Numbered from the stretch's first letter, positions 1 to 10,744 are shown. The stretch: DNA of 45,957 nt from Oceanospirillaceae bacterium (GCA_023954795.1 JAGSHA010000002.1:1-45957); one strand, 5' to 3'. The notes: generated by a model not told the origin, from the sequence alone. A program made the numbers and translations.

Positions 1-75
1 CTAAGGCGTTTCACGTTAGCGCCTTTCCTCCGACTTCAAGCAAAGGCTCTTGTCATTGAAGCAAACCGCGATTTT

Positions 76-108
76 CGGGCGCCCGTCAGGGTAGCCCGTT
101 TTTTTTTG
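76..108 (+). terminator. putative intrinsic terminator of an element upstream of the window
   Basis: CGGGC...GCCCG inverted repeat followed by a run of T. Confidence 0.5.
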
Positions 109-250
109 TCTGAAAACCAGAGAGGTAGATACAAGAGTTTGAGCGCATCAGCCGTGATGATCGATGCTGAATGACATCTTGCTAGGCGGAGATTTACTGA
201 CTGCTTTGTCTTGCTGTAGGAGAAGGGCGAAGATTATAGATGTAAATAGA

Positions 251-298
251 AGGGTGATTTGCAGTCTATAACTGACAGATCACCCTCTATTTTTTATC
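251..298. terminator. putative terminator downstream of trpB (possibly bidirectional)
   Basis: AGGGTGAT (251-258) / ATCACCCT (279-286) with inner CAGT/ACTG pairing, followed by CTATTTTTT. Confidence 0.5.
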
Positions 299-312
299 GG
301 AGGTCTTAGGTC

Positions 313-1515
313 TTACAGACCCAGCTTATCAGCTACGTAGTCGGCGTCTTTATCGCCACGACCAGACAGGTTCACCAGAATCATTTGATCCGATGGCAGC
401 TCTGGGGCTTTACGCATAGCCCAAGCGACGGCATGAGAGCTTTCCAGCGCAGGAATGATGCCCTCAACGCGAGACAGTGTCATGAATGCGTTCAGACACT
501 CTTCATCGGTCACTGAATCATAGTCTACACGCCCTAAATCTTTCAGGTAGCTATGCTGTGGGCCCACACCCGGATAATCCAGGCCAGAGGCGATGGAGTG
601 AACTGGCATCGGTTCACCGTCTTCAGTTTCTAAGACATAACACTTCATACCATGAAGTTCGCTTGGTTTGCCCAGTGTTAGCGTGGCAGAGTGGTCTTTG
701 GTGTCGAGACCTTTACCTGCAGGTTCTACACCAACCAGTTTGACGTCTTTGTCATCCAGGAAGGCCGTGAATGCGCCCATCGCATTTGAGCCACCACCCA
801 CACAAGCGGTGATGTAGTTTGGCAGTTTGCCATGCGCGGTCATGAACTGTTCGCGAGCCTCGGTGCCGATAATGCTCTGGAAGTCACGTACCATTTTCGG
901 GAAAGGATGTGGGCCTACCACAGAACCAATCGCGTAGATGAAGTTCACCGGATCTTTCAGATACTCTTCGAACGCACTATCGACGGCATCCTTCAGCGTT
1001 GCCGTACCGCGGGTTACGGGTACCAGTTTACAGCCTAAGATTTTCATCTTAGTTACGTTCGGGTGTTCTTTTTCGATATCTACCTGGCCCATATGGATTT
1101 CACATGGGATACCCACCAAGGCACAGGCGGTTGCCAACGCGACACCGTGCTGACCCGCTCCGGTTTCAGCGATCACTTTGGTTTTACCCATGTATTTCGC
1201 CAGCAGGGCTTCACCCAGGCAGTGATTAATTTTGTGCGCGCCGGTGTGGTTCAGGTCTTCACGTTTCAGATAGATCTGAGCTCCGCCCAATTGAGCACTC
1301 AAGCGGCTGGCATGATAGACCGGGCTAGGACGACCTACATAGTCAGCGAACAGCGAGTCGAGTTCTTCCTGAAACTCAGGGGTCTGACGAATCTCTTCGT
1401 AGGCACCGTCGATCTCATCCATAATCTCTTTAAGTTCAGGTGGGATGATCTGGCCACCGTACTCACCAAAATAACCGTTGGCATCCGGCATTGCCGCAAA
1501 ATCGAACTTACTCAT
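313..1515 (-). CDS. trpB: tryptophan synthase beta chain (stand-alone, no trpA adjacent)
   Basis: TrpB motifs: [10 protein letters not shown] (PLP lysine), [30 protein letters not shown]. Start set at the MSKFDF Met rather than the longer 1590 start. Confidence 0.9.
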   Translation of the reverse strand: MSKFDFAAMPDANGYFGEYGGQIIPPELKEIMDEIDGAYEEIRQTPEFQEELDSLFADYVGRPSPVYHASRLSAQLGGAQIYLKREDLNHTGAHKINHCLGEALLAKYMGKTKVIAETGAGQHGVALATACALVGIPCEIHMGQVDIEKEHPNVTKMKILGCKLVPVTRGTATLKDAVDSAFEEYLKDPVNFIYAIGSVVGPHPFPKMVRDFQSIIGTEAREQFMTAHGKLPNYITACVGGGSNAMGAFTAFLDDKDVKLVGVEPAGKGLDTKDHSATLTLGKPSELHGMKCYVLETEDGEPMPVHSIASGLDYPGVGPQHSYLKDLGRVDYDSVTDEECLNAFMTLSRVEGIIPALESSHAVAWAMRKAPELPSDQMILVNLSGRGDKDADYVADKLGL

Positions 1516-1560
1516 GTTACCTCGCTGTAAATCTTTTTGATCTTTTTGTATCGCAAAAAA

Positions 1561-1592
1561 GAATATAAAGCGGTTGGCAGGGCCTGCCAACC
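1561..1592 (-). terminator. putative terminator after MCP gene
   Basis: GGTTGGCAGG-G-CCTGCCAACC palindrome at 1572-1592; on the minus strand followed by GCTTTATATTCTTTTTT. Confidence 0.45.
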
Positions 1593-1618
1593 ATTCAGAT
1601 CAAATATTTGTGCCGGTC

Positions 1619-3271
1619 TTAGCTTTTGGCAGGCCAGTATCCAACGCGGAATCCGCCCCAATGACGCCCGTTGACGAAAATCGGTACAGATAGGTCGTGC
1701 ATGATTTCGCCCGTGTCGCGCTTATAGGTTTGCAGAAGCATACGTTCAGTATGGCATCCGCAGCGTGCACCGGTGCGGTCATTAAAGAGACGTTTGCTGC
1801 GGCTTTTGACGAGGTCGGTTTTATAGTCTCCGGTTGGAGGGTGGGCAAACTGGTTGTTGTGAGTTGGCACGTAGCCGTTGGGGTCAGTAACAATGGCGTA
1901 GACAAGATCGCTGTTGTCATTCAATGCGGCTTCTTGCACCGATGGTAAAGCACGATCGGTATATTGATCGAAACGGGTGGTGTATTTCTGCGGATTAGTG
2001 CCATCAACGGGCTGATAATCGCGATCAAACAGGTCCGCTTCGCTAAGAGAGCCAGAACGAATTTCATTTTCAAAAACTTCGGAAATTTTGTCAGCGCAAC
2101 GACGGGCTGCTTCATAGAAACTCTTGTGGAAGTTTGTTTCGGTATGCTCCGCCAGCACTGCGCTTGAAACTTCGGCAACCTCCATCAGCGATGAAGCCTG
2201 ATTGGCCAAGACACGTACTTCATCATCACTGGATATAATTTCAGATCGAATCTTCTGAATCGACGTAGAGATCATTTCCAGGTTGTCCTGATTGTTTGAG
2301 GCGCCGCCGGCAATAATCGAAATCTGCTCTTCGACCGCTGCGGATTGGGAGGAGATCCCGCCAAGTTGCTGGCTGACTTCCGACATAATACGGCTACTGT
2401 CTTCAACATTGCCGGAAAGGGTTGTAATGCGTGACACCACCTGACGCGTTTCTAATTGTATCTCGTCGACGATGGTTTCCACTTCACCGGTTGCACCTGC
2501 TGTACGTGCAGCCAATTGGCGAACTTCATCGGCTACGACGGCAAATCCCCGGCCGTGATCACCGGCACGGGCTGCTTCGATTGCCGCATTCAGTGCCAGC
2601 AAGTTTGTTTGCTCCGCGATCTCTTCAATGACTTTAGTGACGCTCTGGATTTGATTAGATTTTTCGTTTAGCTGTTCAATCAGCCGAAGCGTTTCACCAC
2701 TTTGTTCGTTTAATTGATCAATTTTGTACAGCGCTTGCTCCAGCGATGTTTGTCCCTGCTCGCAGGTATCTTTGGCGTGTTTAGCCAGTTCTGCTGCCCG
2801 AGAGGCCTGATCGGCAGATTGTTGCACGGTTTCTGTCATGTTCTGAGAGTTGTCGGCAATCTGTGCGATCTCTCGTACCTGTACATCCAGTTTGGCGCGC
2901 AGATTATCCGCTGAAAATGATACTTCGGCAGCCGCAATGGCGTTGGAGTTTGTTTTTGCAGAGAGCAGGTCGCTGATGGTTCGGCCGCGCTGAAATCCCA
3001 ACACCAGTGACTGCAGGGCCGGCAGAGAATAACTGTCTTCAGCTGTTCGACGTCCTTCGGCGGCATCGGTTGTCTGATTGAGGAAGGGCGCTACAACCGT
3101 GCGATGAATTACGAGCTGAGTGATTGCACAGCTAATAAAAGCGACAACGATGATGAGTACAATAACGGAGATAGGGACATCCACTACAAATGCTGCCAGG
3201 GCAGCCAGTGCGGCAAGTCCAAAGACAATACTAAAACTTTTGAGATAATTGCCGGATACAGTGTTGTTCAT
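1619..3271 (-). CDS. methyl-accepting chemotaxis protein with C-terminal extra domain
   Basis: Two N-terminal hydrophobic segments; canonical MCP hairpin [50 protein letters not shown]; ~170-aa C-terminal extension. Confidence 0.92.
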   Translation of the reverse strand: MNNTVSGNYLKSFSIVFGLAALAALAAFVVDVPISVIVLIIVVAFISCAITQLVIHRTVVAPFLNQTTDAAEGRRTAEDSYSLPALQSLVLGFQRGRTISDLLSAKTNSNAIAAAEVSFSADNLRAKLDVQVREIAQIADNSQNMTETVQQSADQASRAAELAKHAKDTCEQGQTSLEQALYKIDQLNEQSGETLRLIEQLNEKSNQIQSVTKVIEEIAEQTNLLALNAAIEAARAGDHGRGFAVVADEVRQLAARTAGATGEVETIVDEIQLETRQVVSRITTLSGNVEDSSRIMSEVSQQLGGISSQSAAVEEQISIIAGGASNNQDNLEMISTSIQKIRSEIISSDDEVRVLANQASSLMEVAEVSSAVLAEHTETNFHKSFYEAARRCADKISEVFENEIRSGSLSEADLFDRDYQPVDGTNPQKYTTRFDQYTDRALPSVQEAALNDNSDLVYAIVTDPNGYVPTHNNQFAHPPTGDYKTDLVKSRSKRLFNDRTGARCGCHTERMLLQTYKRDTGEIMHDLSVPIFVNGRHWGGFRVGYWPAKS

Positions 3272-3375
3272 CTATGGAACCCATGCATATTGTTTTTATG
3301 GGGGGACATAGAGGGAAGAATAACACCACAAAAAATAATGCCATTCGGACTTTAGTAGTATTTTCTGGCTGGAAC

Positions 3376-3720
3376 TTAGTTGAAATCGAAGCCGAGTTGA
3401 ATTTCATCTCGTTTAGCCGGACGAAATCCGCGTTGTTTCTGCTCGCGATTGATCTCTTTGAGTAAATTTCTGCCGGCTTGGTATGAACGTGCAACGGTAT
3501 GTGTGACTGTGCCGTCGTTACAGGTACTATCTCCCCAGCACTGAGTGACAATCCAGTCACCGATCAGATCCTGATAGAGGCGCACGATGTAATATTCTTG
3601 CTCTTTTCGCCAGCGTACGATCAACTGAGTGTTACCGTTTAATGAACTGCAGCAATGTGGAAATAATAAGTCGGCGCATTGAGCCTGAATCTTGTGAATT
3701 TGTAAAGCCTGAAAGCCCAT
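3376..3720 (-). CDS. WGR-domain-like small protein
   Basis: YYIVRLYQDLIGDWIVTQCWGDSTC...SYQAGRNLLKEINREQKQRGFRP resembles the WGR domain pattern. Confidence 0.6.
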   Translation of the reverse strand: MGFQALQIHKIQAQCADLLFPHCCSSLNGNTQLIVRWRKEQEYYIVRLYQDLIGDWIVTQCWGDSTCNDGTVTHTVARSYQAGRNLLKEINREQKQRGFRPAKRDEIQLGFDFN

Positions 3721-3753
3721 TTACAGGCGCTTTTGAGCGAATTGGTAGGGTAA

Positions 3754-4905
3754 ATGAAGTTAAACATCGTAGCTGATGAAAATATGCCTTTGGTTGAGGA
3801 AATATTCTCTGAATTTGGCAATGTAACGCGTGTAGCAGGGCGGAACATGAGTTCCGCTGATGTATGTGATGCGGATTTACTGTTGGTTCGCTCGGTCACT
3901 CAGGTGAATGAAACGTTACTGACGAAGGCATCTCCAAAGTTTATCGGCACTGCAACAATTGGCACCGACCATATTGATTCTGAGTATCTGCAGCAGCAGG
4001 GCATCGCTTTCAGCAGTGCCCCGGGTTGTAATGCAGATGCGGTGGTGGAGTATGTCCTCAGTGCGATCTTTCATCTGGCCCAGACGCAGGGCTTTGATCC
4101 CGCGGAACGTACCTGGGGCATTATTGGTGTGGGTAATGTTGGCGGGCGACTGCAGAGACGCTTACTGGGCTTGGGATACAATGTGCTGATCAATGATCCG
4201 CCGCGGGAAGCAAACGGGGATACTGGCTTTGTGGCGTTGGATCAGGTGTTGAGTGAAGCGGATGTGGTTTGTATGCATACGCCACTGACGCGCGAAGGAG
4301 ATCATCCCAGTTATCATCTGCTGGCTGAGCCAGAGCTGCAACGACTCAAACCGAACACGATCTTGCTCAATGCGGGGCGTGGTCCGGTTATCAACAATGC
4401 TGATTTATTGAAGCTAAAAAGCCAAAGAGATGACCTGACACTGATCCTGGATGTCTGGGAGCACGAGCCAGTCGTTAATCCCGCATTAGCCGCAGTGACC
4501 GAGATTGCGACACCTCATATCGCAGGTTACAGTCATGACGGTAAAATTCGTGGCACCTTTATGTTGTACGAAGCCTGTTGTCAGGCGCTTGGGATAAAAC
4601 AGACGAAAACTCTGGAAGATTTTCTGCCAGAGCCTGCGATTAAACAGGTTGTGGTTAATGGTGATGTGACTGCACTGGATCTGATTCGTCTACGCTACGA
4701 CCCGTATCGGGACGACCGTGATCTTCGTCGCACATTACATGAAGACGCGGAAACGCGTGCCTTGTCATTTGATCGTTTGCGTAAGCAGTATCCGCAGCGA
4801 AGGGAATTCAGCTCGTTACAGGTTATCGGAGAGATGAACGAAACCCTTCGACAGCAAGCGCGTGCGCTTGGATTTAAAGTCGCAGCAAATTCGAAAATCC
4901 CTTAA
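3754..4905 (+). CDS. pdxB: 4-phosphoerythronate dehydrogenase
   Basis: MKLNIVADENMPLVEEIFSEFG start; D-2-hydroxyacid dehydrogenase Rossmann motif GIIGVGNVGGRL; PdxB-like C-terminal region. Confidence 0.93.
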   Translation: MKLNIVADENMPLVEEIFSEFGNVTRVAGRNMSSADVCDADLLLVRSVTQVNETLLTKASPKFIGTATIGTDHIDSEYLQQQGIAFSSAPGCNADAVVEYVLSAIFHLAQTQGFDPAERTWGIIGVGNVGGRLQRRLLGLGYNVLINDPPREANGDTGFVALDQVLSEADVVCMHTPLTREGDHPSYHLLAEPELQRLKPNTILLNAGRGPVINNADLLKLKSQRDDLTLILDVWEHEPVVNPALAAVTEIATPHIAGYSHDGKIRGTFMLYEACCQALGIKQTKTLEDFLPEPAIKQVVVNGDVTALDLIRLRYDPYRDDRDLRRTLHEDAETRALSFDRLRKQYPQRREFSSLQVIGEMNETLRQQARALGFKVAANSKIP

Positions 4906-4947
4906 GCTAGTTGGCCTTTTGTTCACCCTCTGAGTATTAGACTGACA

Positions 4948-5664
4948 TTGATGAAAGAAGCGCTGAAAAAGCTTCCGGACAGCCCTACATTGGCTGAGCT
5001 GAAACCTCAGGTTGGAGAGAAAATCCAGCTAGAGTTACGTTCACCAACCGGGCGGATTAGCTCACGCCTTTTGGGGTTTAAAGAGGGTGCAAGTTTGATG
5101 GTGACGGCGGTCTCTACCAGCGGACGTGTGCCGATGGTTAAAGAAGGCCAGCGCCTGAATGCGCGTATGATCAGCGGAAACTACATCGCGGCCTTCAGTA
5201 CGCGCATCCTGAAAATCCAAAATACCCCGTTTACCTATTGGCACCTGGAATATCCGCAGCAGTTGGAAGTACGCCGGATTCGCAAACACACACGTGTGCC
5301 TGTCAGCCTCAAAGTATCCATGGACGAATATGAAGAGGGCCGCTCTACGGTGGGTATTTGGCCTTGCAGTGGCTTCTGTACCGATATTTCGCTGGTGGGA
5401 GCCTGTATCGAGGTTTCGTCTCCCCTGGGGAAAATAGGTGATCAGCTCTACCTGACGCTTAGGGTATCGGTGGCTGATATTGATCAGGTCATTCTGGCGC
5501 CGATTGTCATTCGTAATATAAATCAGATCGAAACAGACCCAGTGAACGTATACCGTCATGGGGTTGAGTTTCTTGAATTAGATGAAGATACCCGTCTGAT
5601 TCTGGCAAGTTTTGTTTATCAGCAATTCCTGGTTGAAACCGGGAGTCTTGATGAACTGGGATAG
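4948..5664 (+). CDS. PilZ domain protein, YcgR-type flagellar brake family
   Basis: RRIRKHTR arginine motif followed by DISLVG (D/NxSxxG) typical of c-di-GMP-binding PilZ domains; N-terminal YcgR-like domain. Confidence 0.82.
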   Translation: MMKEALKKLPDSPTLAELKPQVGEKIQLELRSPTGRISSRLLGFKEGASLMVTAVSTSGRVPMVKEGQRLNARMISGNYIAAFSTRILKIQNTPFTYWHLEYPQQLEVRRIRKHTRVPVSLKVSMDEYEEGRSTVGIWPCSGFCTDISLVGACIEVSSPLGKIGDQLYLTLRVSVADIDQVILAPIVIRNINQIETDPVNVYRHGVEFLELDEDTRLILASFVYQQFLVETGSLDELG

Positions 5665-5675
5665 AGGTAGGTTAC

Positions 5676-6788
5676 GTGTTTAGACTGGGCTTGATTGTTA
5701 ATCCACTGGCAGGTGTTGGTGGCAGCGTTGCACTAAAAGGCAGTGATGGTGAAGAGACGGCGCGCAAAGCGCTGGAGCTGGGTGCAGAACCTAAAGCGAA
5801 TCTGCGTACCTTGCAGGCGTTGGACGTGCTCAAAGGGCTGGACCTGAAAATTGTCACCTATCCGGCGGAGATGGGTGAGCAGGTGGCGCGTGATGCGGGG
5901 TTTGAGCCTGAGGTGATTGGCAGTATTAGCAGTGGCGTAACGTCTTCTGAGGACACTGAGCGAGCCGCGAAAGAGATCGTAGAGCATGGCGTTGACCTGA
6001 TCCTGTTTGCGGGAGGTGATGGTACTGCGCGGAATATTTGTAACTCTCTGAACGATAGCTTTCCGGTGTTAGGCATTCCGGCGGGCGTTAAGATTCATTC
6101 CGGTGTGTATGCGGTGACACCTAAGGCAGCAGGCGAAATTGTTGCGATGTTGGTCCGGGGTGAGTTGGTGACGTTGGGTGACCAGGAAGTGCGAGATATT
6201 GACGAAGCTGCATTCAGGACCGGTGTTGTGCGCGCCAAGTATTATGGTGAGTTACAGGTACCACAAGAGCATCGTTATCTGCAGCATGTCAAAAACGGCG
6301 CTAAAGAAAGTGAAGAGCTGGTGCTGGATGATATCGCTGCGGATTTCGTTGAAAGCATGGAAGATGATGTGCGCTACATCATGGGATCAGGCACCACTGT
6401 ACAGGCGTTGATGGACGAACTGGGCTTAGGCAATACTTTGCTGGGTGTTGATCTGATCGAGAATGGTGAAGTGATTGCTGCCGACTGTACGGCTGAGCAG
6501 TTGCTTGAACTCACCGAAGGCGTTGAGAGTCGATTGGTTATCACCGTCATCGGTGGACAAGGGCATATTATCGGGCGTGGTAATCAGCAGTTAAGCCCCG
6601 AGTTATTAACACGCCTGGGTAAAGAGAGCGTCATCGTCGTCGCGACAAAAACCAAATTACGCGAACTGGATGGTCGTCCGCTCATCGTTGATAGCGGTGA
6701 TACAGACGTCAATAAGCAATTGTCAGGCGTGATTCCGGTGCGCACCGGGTACCACGATTCAGTGCTCTACCGTGTGGCGGATATCTGA
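5676..6788 (+). CDS. ATP-NAD kinase family protein (COG3199-like)
   Basis: GTG start; GLIVNPLAGVGGSVALKGSDG and LILFAGGDGTARNI motifs. Confidence 0.85.
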   Translation: MFRLGLIVNPLAGVGGSVALKGSDGEETARKALELGAEPKANLRTLQALDVLKGLDLKIVTYPAEMGEQVARDAGFEPEVIGSISSGVTSSEDTERAAKEIVEHGVDLILFAGGDGTARNICNSLNDSFPVLGIPAGVKIHSGVYAVTPKAAGEIVAMLVRGELVTLGDQEVRDIDEAAFRTGVVRAKYYGELQVPQEHRYLQHVKNGAKESEELVLDDIAADFVESMEDDVRYIMGSGTTVQALMDELGLGNTLLGVDLIENGEVIAADCTAEQLLELTEGVESRLVITVIGGQGHIIGRGNQQLSPELLTRLGKESVIVVATKTKLRELDGRPLIVDSGDTDVNKQLSGVIPVRTGYHDSVLYRVADI

Positions 6789-6832
6789 TCCGCCCGCTAA
6801 GCTGAAATAGGCATCTGTGGCGGAGGGCTGAC

Positions 6833-7084
6833 ATGCTATTTCATTGGTTGCGATTTTTAATTTTGCTGATGGCGCCTGTCTGGATGCATGATCGTACACC
6901 TGATGAAAGGCATTTCTTTCGCCGCCGCTTTACCCTTAAACATTATAAAAAGCGTAAGAAAGTACGTTACATCTGGTTATCCGCAATTTCTGTGTGGCTG
7001 ATTAATCCTACCTTGCCGATGATGATCTTCGTCTGTTTGTTATCAACATTTCTGTCCTTCAGTTTACTGGACGAATCTTCCTGA
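6833..7084 (+). CDS. small hypothetical membrane protein
   Basis: ORF of 83 aa with hydrophobic segments, collinear with neighbours. Confidence 0.45.
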   Translation: MLFHWLRFLILLMAPVWMHDRTPDERHFFRRRFTLKHYKKRKKVRYIWLSAISVWLINPTLPMMIFVCLLSTFLSFSLLDESS

Positions 7085-7153
7085 AACTTTTCTGTCATAA
7101 GCGCGCTGTACAGTCTCCGCAAAGTTTATCGTACTGACTTCAAGAGGCTTGAG

Positions 7154-7720
7154 ATGAAAAAACTGATTGCTGGTGCCATGATTGCAGGTGCCCTGATGAG
7201 CGTTTACGGCTGCCAGTCTACAGCGACTAAAGAGACGGCTAAGCCGGTTGCTGAAGCTCCAACACTGAACAACGATGACCTGTATGAAGTGGTTCAGGAA
7301 GGTCGTTACTATGTATTTGATGATTTTAAAACGTACCAGTCTTTCCTGACAGTTGGTGAAACGTCTTACCGAAAAGTGTTTATCGGTGGCGGCCCACACG
7401 GTGAAACCCTGGTGCATGGCCTGATGGGTAAGGATAAGAAAAAGCTGTCTGGTATCGCGGGTGTAGAGATGTTCGCGGGTAAGATGGAAGCGGCTGAAGA
7501 CTTCTACGGCGAAATGCGCGGCGAAGATGGCCGTCTATATGTCTTCAACAGCCTGAAAGATATGGAAGATCTGCGTAAGGTTGGCGAAGCACCCTATCGC
7601 TTCACTCAGATTGGTGCAGGCCCTCAGGGGCAGACGGTTGTATTCGTGCTGAACAAAGGCAACAAGAAAAAAGAACCCGTTGCACTGGTTAGCCGTTTTA
7701 AGGCGATGAACAGCCTGTAA
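7154..7720 (+). CDS. putative lipoprotein, unknown function
   Basis: MKKLIAGAMIAGALMSVYGC lipobox; two internally similar segments (YYVFDDFKTYQSFLTVGETSYRKVFIGGGPHGETLV and LYVFNSLKDMEDLRKVGEAPYRFTQIGAGPQGQTVV). Confidence 0.75.
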   Translation: MKKLIAGAMIAGALMSVYGCQSTATKETAKPVAEAPTLNNDDLYEVVQEGRYYVFDDFKTYQSFLTVGETSYRKVFIGGGPHGETLVHGLMGKDKKKLSGIAGVEMFAGKMEAAEDFYGEMRGEDGRLYVFNSLKDMEDLRKVGEAPYRFTQIGAGPQGQTVVFVLNKGNKKKEPVALVSRFKAMNSL

Positions 7721-7742
7721 GCCGCATCCTCTGTTGATACTG

Positions 7743-7772
7743 AAAAAGGGCCATCGTCAGGCCCTTTTTTTG
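7743..7772. terminator. intrinsic terminator
   Basis: AAAAAGGGCC-ATCGTCA-GGCCCTTTTTTT. Confidence 0.85.
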
Positions 7773-7802
7773 TTTCTGTCTTTCCGTGCGAAAACATCTG
7801 TA

Positions 7803-8210
7803 TCAGCGAACTTCCAATCTCGCATCTACGCTACTGTCTGCCATTAGGGTGAGTAAGGCGGTCATTGGCTTCTCAGAGATGTTCTCTCCTGCAGGTACAA
7901 CAAACGGAGCTGTTTCATGTGCAATGCCGTTTTGTACCCAAGACACGGTGACAGGGTTACCTTCGTATTCCCGTACCGGGAAGCGCGTTGAACATTGGGT
8001 ACCTGCCAGAATCGTCCCGCAATAAAACTTCCCACCAAAAGCTTCTACCAGGATCGTCACCTCGTGTGCGGTTGCATTGCTGTTGTTGGCCAGTACTACG
8101 GTGTTTATCTGAGGTTTCGGTTGAAATAGGGAGGTCGCACATCCCGTTAGAACCATCGCGGCAAGTACTAAAGCCAGCAGGCTTTTGCTGCGGATTAAGA
8201 GCTTTTTCAT
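7803..8210 (-). CDS. putative lipoprotein, unknown function
   Basis: MKKLLIRSKSLLALVLAAMVLTGCATS lipobox. Confidence 0.7.
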   Translation of the reverse strand: MKKLLIRSKSLLALVLAAMVLTGCATSLFQPKPQINTVVLANNSNATAHEVTILVEAFGGKFYCGTILAGTQCSTRFPVREYEGNPVTVSWVQNGIAHETAPFVVPAGENISEKPMTALLTLMADSSVDARLEVR

Positions 8211-8314
8211 CTGATCTCCATGATGATCTGGGAAAGAAATTAGATCGAGTAACAAGGGTAGGGACCACGAAGTGGGTCTGATGTTGCACTGTGATGAGAA
8301 GAATATACTCTGAA

Positions 8315-8671
8315 TTAATTCTCCGGGGGAATCATCCGAATCGGTTGTTGGCTGATGTCTTCCTGTGCGGAGTAATATTCTGCAATGTCTTCAATTTGCT
8401 GGTCAGTGAGTTTGAAGGTCACTTTCGACATCATACTGTCGGGAACGATCTGTTCGCGATGGCCTTTGAGTTTGCTGACAATTTGCTGCTTGGTCATCGT
8501 ATTGAGTGGGGGCCAGCCGGGAATGGCGGCATTGCCGGTACGCTGGTGGCATTGGCTGCAAGCGTTCAATACATCGGGAGGAGTGTCGTCTTCTCCTCCG
8601 ATAGCCATGGATGTCATCAAAAACAGGCTTGAGAAAAGCGAAACGGTTTTAATGTATTTGAAGTTGGCCAT
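8315..8671 (-). CDS. c-type cytochrome, small periplasmic
   Basis: Signal peptide and CSQCH haem motif; distal MMSKVTFKLTDQQIEDIAEYYS. Confidence 0.85.
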   Translation of the reverse strand: MANFKYIKTVSLFSSLFLMTSMAIGGEDDTPPDVLNACSQCHQRTGNAAIPGWPPLNTMTKQQIVSKLKGHREQIVPDSMMSKVTFKLTDQQIEDIAEYYSAQEDISQQPIRMIPPEN

Positions 8672-8752
8672 CGGTCTGATCCCTTTTAAAGGGAGTATAG
8701 ACAGCAATAGCTATGGCGGATGACGTTGTTTGTAAGATTGTGGATCTGTATC

Positions 8753-8783
8753 AAAAAAGGGCCTGAACTCAGGCCCTTTTTTT
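8753..8783. terminator. bidirectional intrinsic terminator
   Basis: AAAAAAGGGCCTGA-AC-TCAGGCCCTTTTTTT. Confidence 0.88.
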
Positions 8784-8793
8784 ACGTTGGAAC

Positions 8794-9669
8794 TTAACCG
8801 CGTTTTTGCAGTGCTGCAATACGATCATCCAGAGGAGGGTGGCTTGCCAGCAGACTCATAAAGCCGCTTTTCAGGTGGCTGCTGATGCCGAAAGCGGTCA
8901 TTGAATCAGGCATCTGATCGGGCATTTCGGATTCTGCTTTCAGGCGCTGCAGGGCACCGATCATCGCATGATTGCTCGACAGGTTTGCACCTGCCTCGTC
9001 AGCACGATACTCGCGGTAGCGTGAGAACCAGGAAACCACAATGGATGCCAGAATGCCGAACAGGATCTCAAACACAATCACGGTGATGAAATAACCGATA
9101 CCGTGACCGCTTTCCCCTTCCTCTTCATCACTGCTCAGGAAGTTATCAACGACGGATGCCGCGATACGGGCAAAGAACATAACAAAGGTGTTTACTACGC
9201 CCTGTACCAACGATAGCGTGACCATGTCGCCGTTAGCAACGTGGCCGATTTCGTGAGCCAGTACGGCGCGAACTTCTTCCGGGCGGAAGCGTTGTAGGAG
9301 GCCGAGGCTGACCGCAACCAACGCGTCATTTTTATTCCAGCCTGTTGCAAATGCGTTTGCCTGCTGCGCTGGGAAAATGCCAACTTCAGGCATCTTGATA
9401 CCTGCCTGCTGAGACAGTTCTGCCACAGTATCCAGCAGCCATTGTTCGTCGGCGTTGCTGGCCTGTTCGATAATCTGAGTTCCGGTTGATTTTTTTGCCA
9501 TCCATTTCGAGATGAACAGCGAAATCATTGAACCGCCAAAACCGAACATCGCACACATAATCAGCAGGCCGGACAGGCTGTTGGTATTCACACCCAGCAG
9601 GCTCATGGTGATACTGGCTACGATCAGAATGGCTATGTTTGTCGCTAGAAAAAGCGCTATCCGCATCAT
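8794..9669 (-). CDS. htpX: protease HtpX
   Basis: [16 protein letters not shown] start, [18 protein letters not shown] zinc metalloprotease motif, [13 protein letters not shown]. Confidence 0.95.
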   Translation of the reverse strand: MMRIALFLATNIAILIVASITMSLLGVNTNSLSGLLIMCAMFGFGGSMISLFISKWMAKKSTGTQIIEQASNADEQWLLDTVAELSQQAGIKMPEVGIFPAQQANAFATGWNKNDALVAVSLGLLQRFRPEEVRAVLAHEIGHVANGDMVTLSLVQGVVNTFVMFFARIAASVVDNFLSSDEEEGESGHGIGYFITVIVFEILFGILASIVVSWFSRYREYRADEAGANLSSNHAMIGALQRLKAESEMPDQMPDSMTAFGISSHLKSGFMSLLASHPPLDDRIAALQKRG

Positions 9670-9838
9670 GGTATTTAAGGTTTCCAGTTGTTGGGTTATC
9701 TGGTTATTGGAAGTTATAGACCAGTTAGATATAGGCATTGGCAACAAGTTTCAAGTTTTACCGTGCAGGTTTTGACTATCGGACTGGTGGTCGCTTAATA
9801 CGCGCACTATAATCGCCACTTTTTGTGGCACGATTCCC

Positions 9839-10744
9839 ATGCAGCGCATATTAGACTCTATACAGCATCAGTTAACCGACGCAGGTTCAGAAACGCGTCG
9901 ATTGTTTCATGGCCGTGGTCATTGCTACGAAGGCTTAGAGGATCTGGTCATCGATTGGCTGCCGCCTTATGCCGTCATTCGGTTGTATAAAGCCGTGGAT
10001 GAAGAGTGGCTAAACCAGTTGTGTGAAGCGATGCGCCAGTTTGAGGTGATCACTGGTTTAGTTGTTCAGCAGCGTGGTCGAGGTTCTGATGCTATGAACC
10101 ATGTTGTATGGGGGGACGTGCCAGAGCAGTCAGAAGTGACTGAGCTGGGCGTGAAATATCACATTAAACCGTCTCGCAATCAGAACAGTGGATTGTTCCT
10201 TGATATGCGTGAAGGTCGACGTTGGGTTCAGCAAAATACGCAAGGGCAACGTATACTTAACTTGTTTGCTTACACCTGCGGTTTTTCTGTAGCGGCTATT
10301 TCTGGTGGTGCAGAGCATGTGGTAAACGTCGACATGTCGCGCAGTGCGATTGATACAGGTCGGGAAAATCATCGTCTTAATGATTTTTCTAAAGAGGCCG
10401 TTACATTCCTGTCCTATGACCTGTTCCGTTCATGGAAGCGTATACGTCAACTTGGTCCGTATGATCTGATTGTCATTGATCCGCCAAGTTTTCAGAAGGG
10501 TAGCTTCATCGCAGAGAAGGACTACCGGAAGGTGATTCGCCGTCTGCCAGAGTTAGCTGCCGAAAATGGTCAGGTAATGGCCTGTCATAATGACCCGAAG
10601 CTGGGGACCGACTTTCTGAAAGGTTTAATGTTGGAGGAGTGTCCGGATTTTTACTTTGTTGAAAGGTTGAAAAATCCGGCTGATTTCCCGGAAGCGGAGC
10701 CGGAAAAGGGACTTAAGGTGCTGTTGTATAAGAGGGAAGGTTGA
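9839..10744 (+). CDS. class I SAM-dependent methyltransferase (RlmI/RlmK-like rRNA methyltransferase family)
   Basis: YHIKPSRNQNSGLFLDMREGRRWV, ILNLFAYTCGFSVAA, DLIVIDPPSFQKGSF. Confidence 0.85.
   Translation: MQRILDSIQHQLTDAGSETRRLFHGRGHCYEGLEDLVIDWLPPYAVIRLYKAVDEEWLNQLCEAMRQFEVITGLVVQQRGRGSDAMNHVVWGDVPEQSEVTELGVKYHIKPSRNQNSGLFLDMREGRRWVQQNTQGQRILNLFAYTCGFSVAAISGGAEHVVNVDMSRSAIDTGRENHRLNDFSKEAVTFLSYDLFRSWKRIRQLGPYDLIVIDPPSFQKGSFIAEKDYRKVIRRLPELAAENGQVMACHNDPKLGTDFLKGLMLEECPDFYFVERLKNPADFPEAEPEKGLKVLLYKREG

Noticed and set aside
1-110. 3' end of a known structural RNA (6S, RNase P, tmRNA)
   Set aside because: Only two short hairpins and a T-run are visible; too little sequence to assign a family.
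1063-1530. 155-aa plus-strand ORF antisense to trpB
   Set aside because: Shadow ORF of a conserved enzyme, no recognisable motif.
9827-9845. Sigma-54 promoter (TGGCACG...)
   Set aside because: The downstream TTGC element is not at the required spacing and the motif overlaps the start codon.
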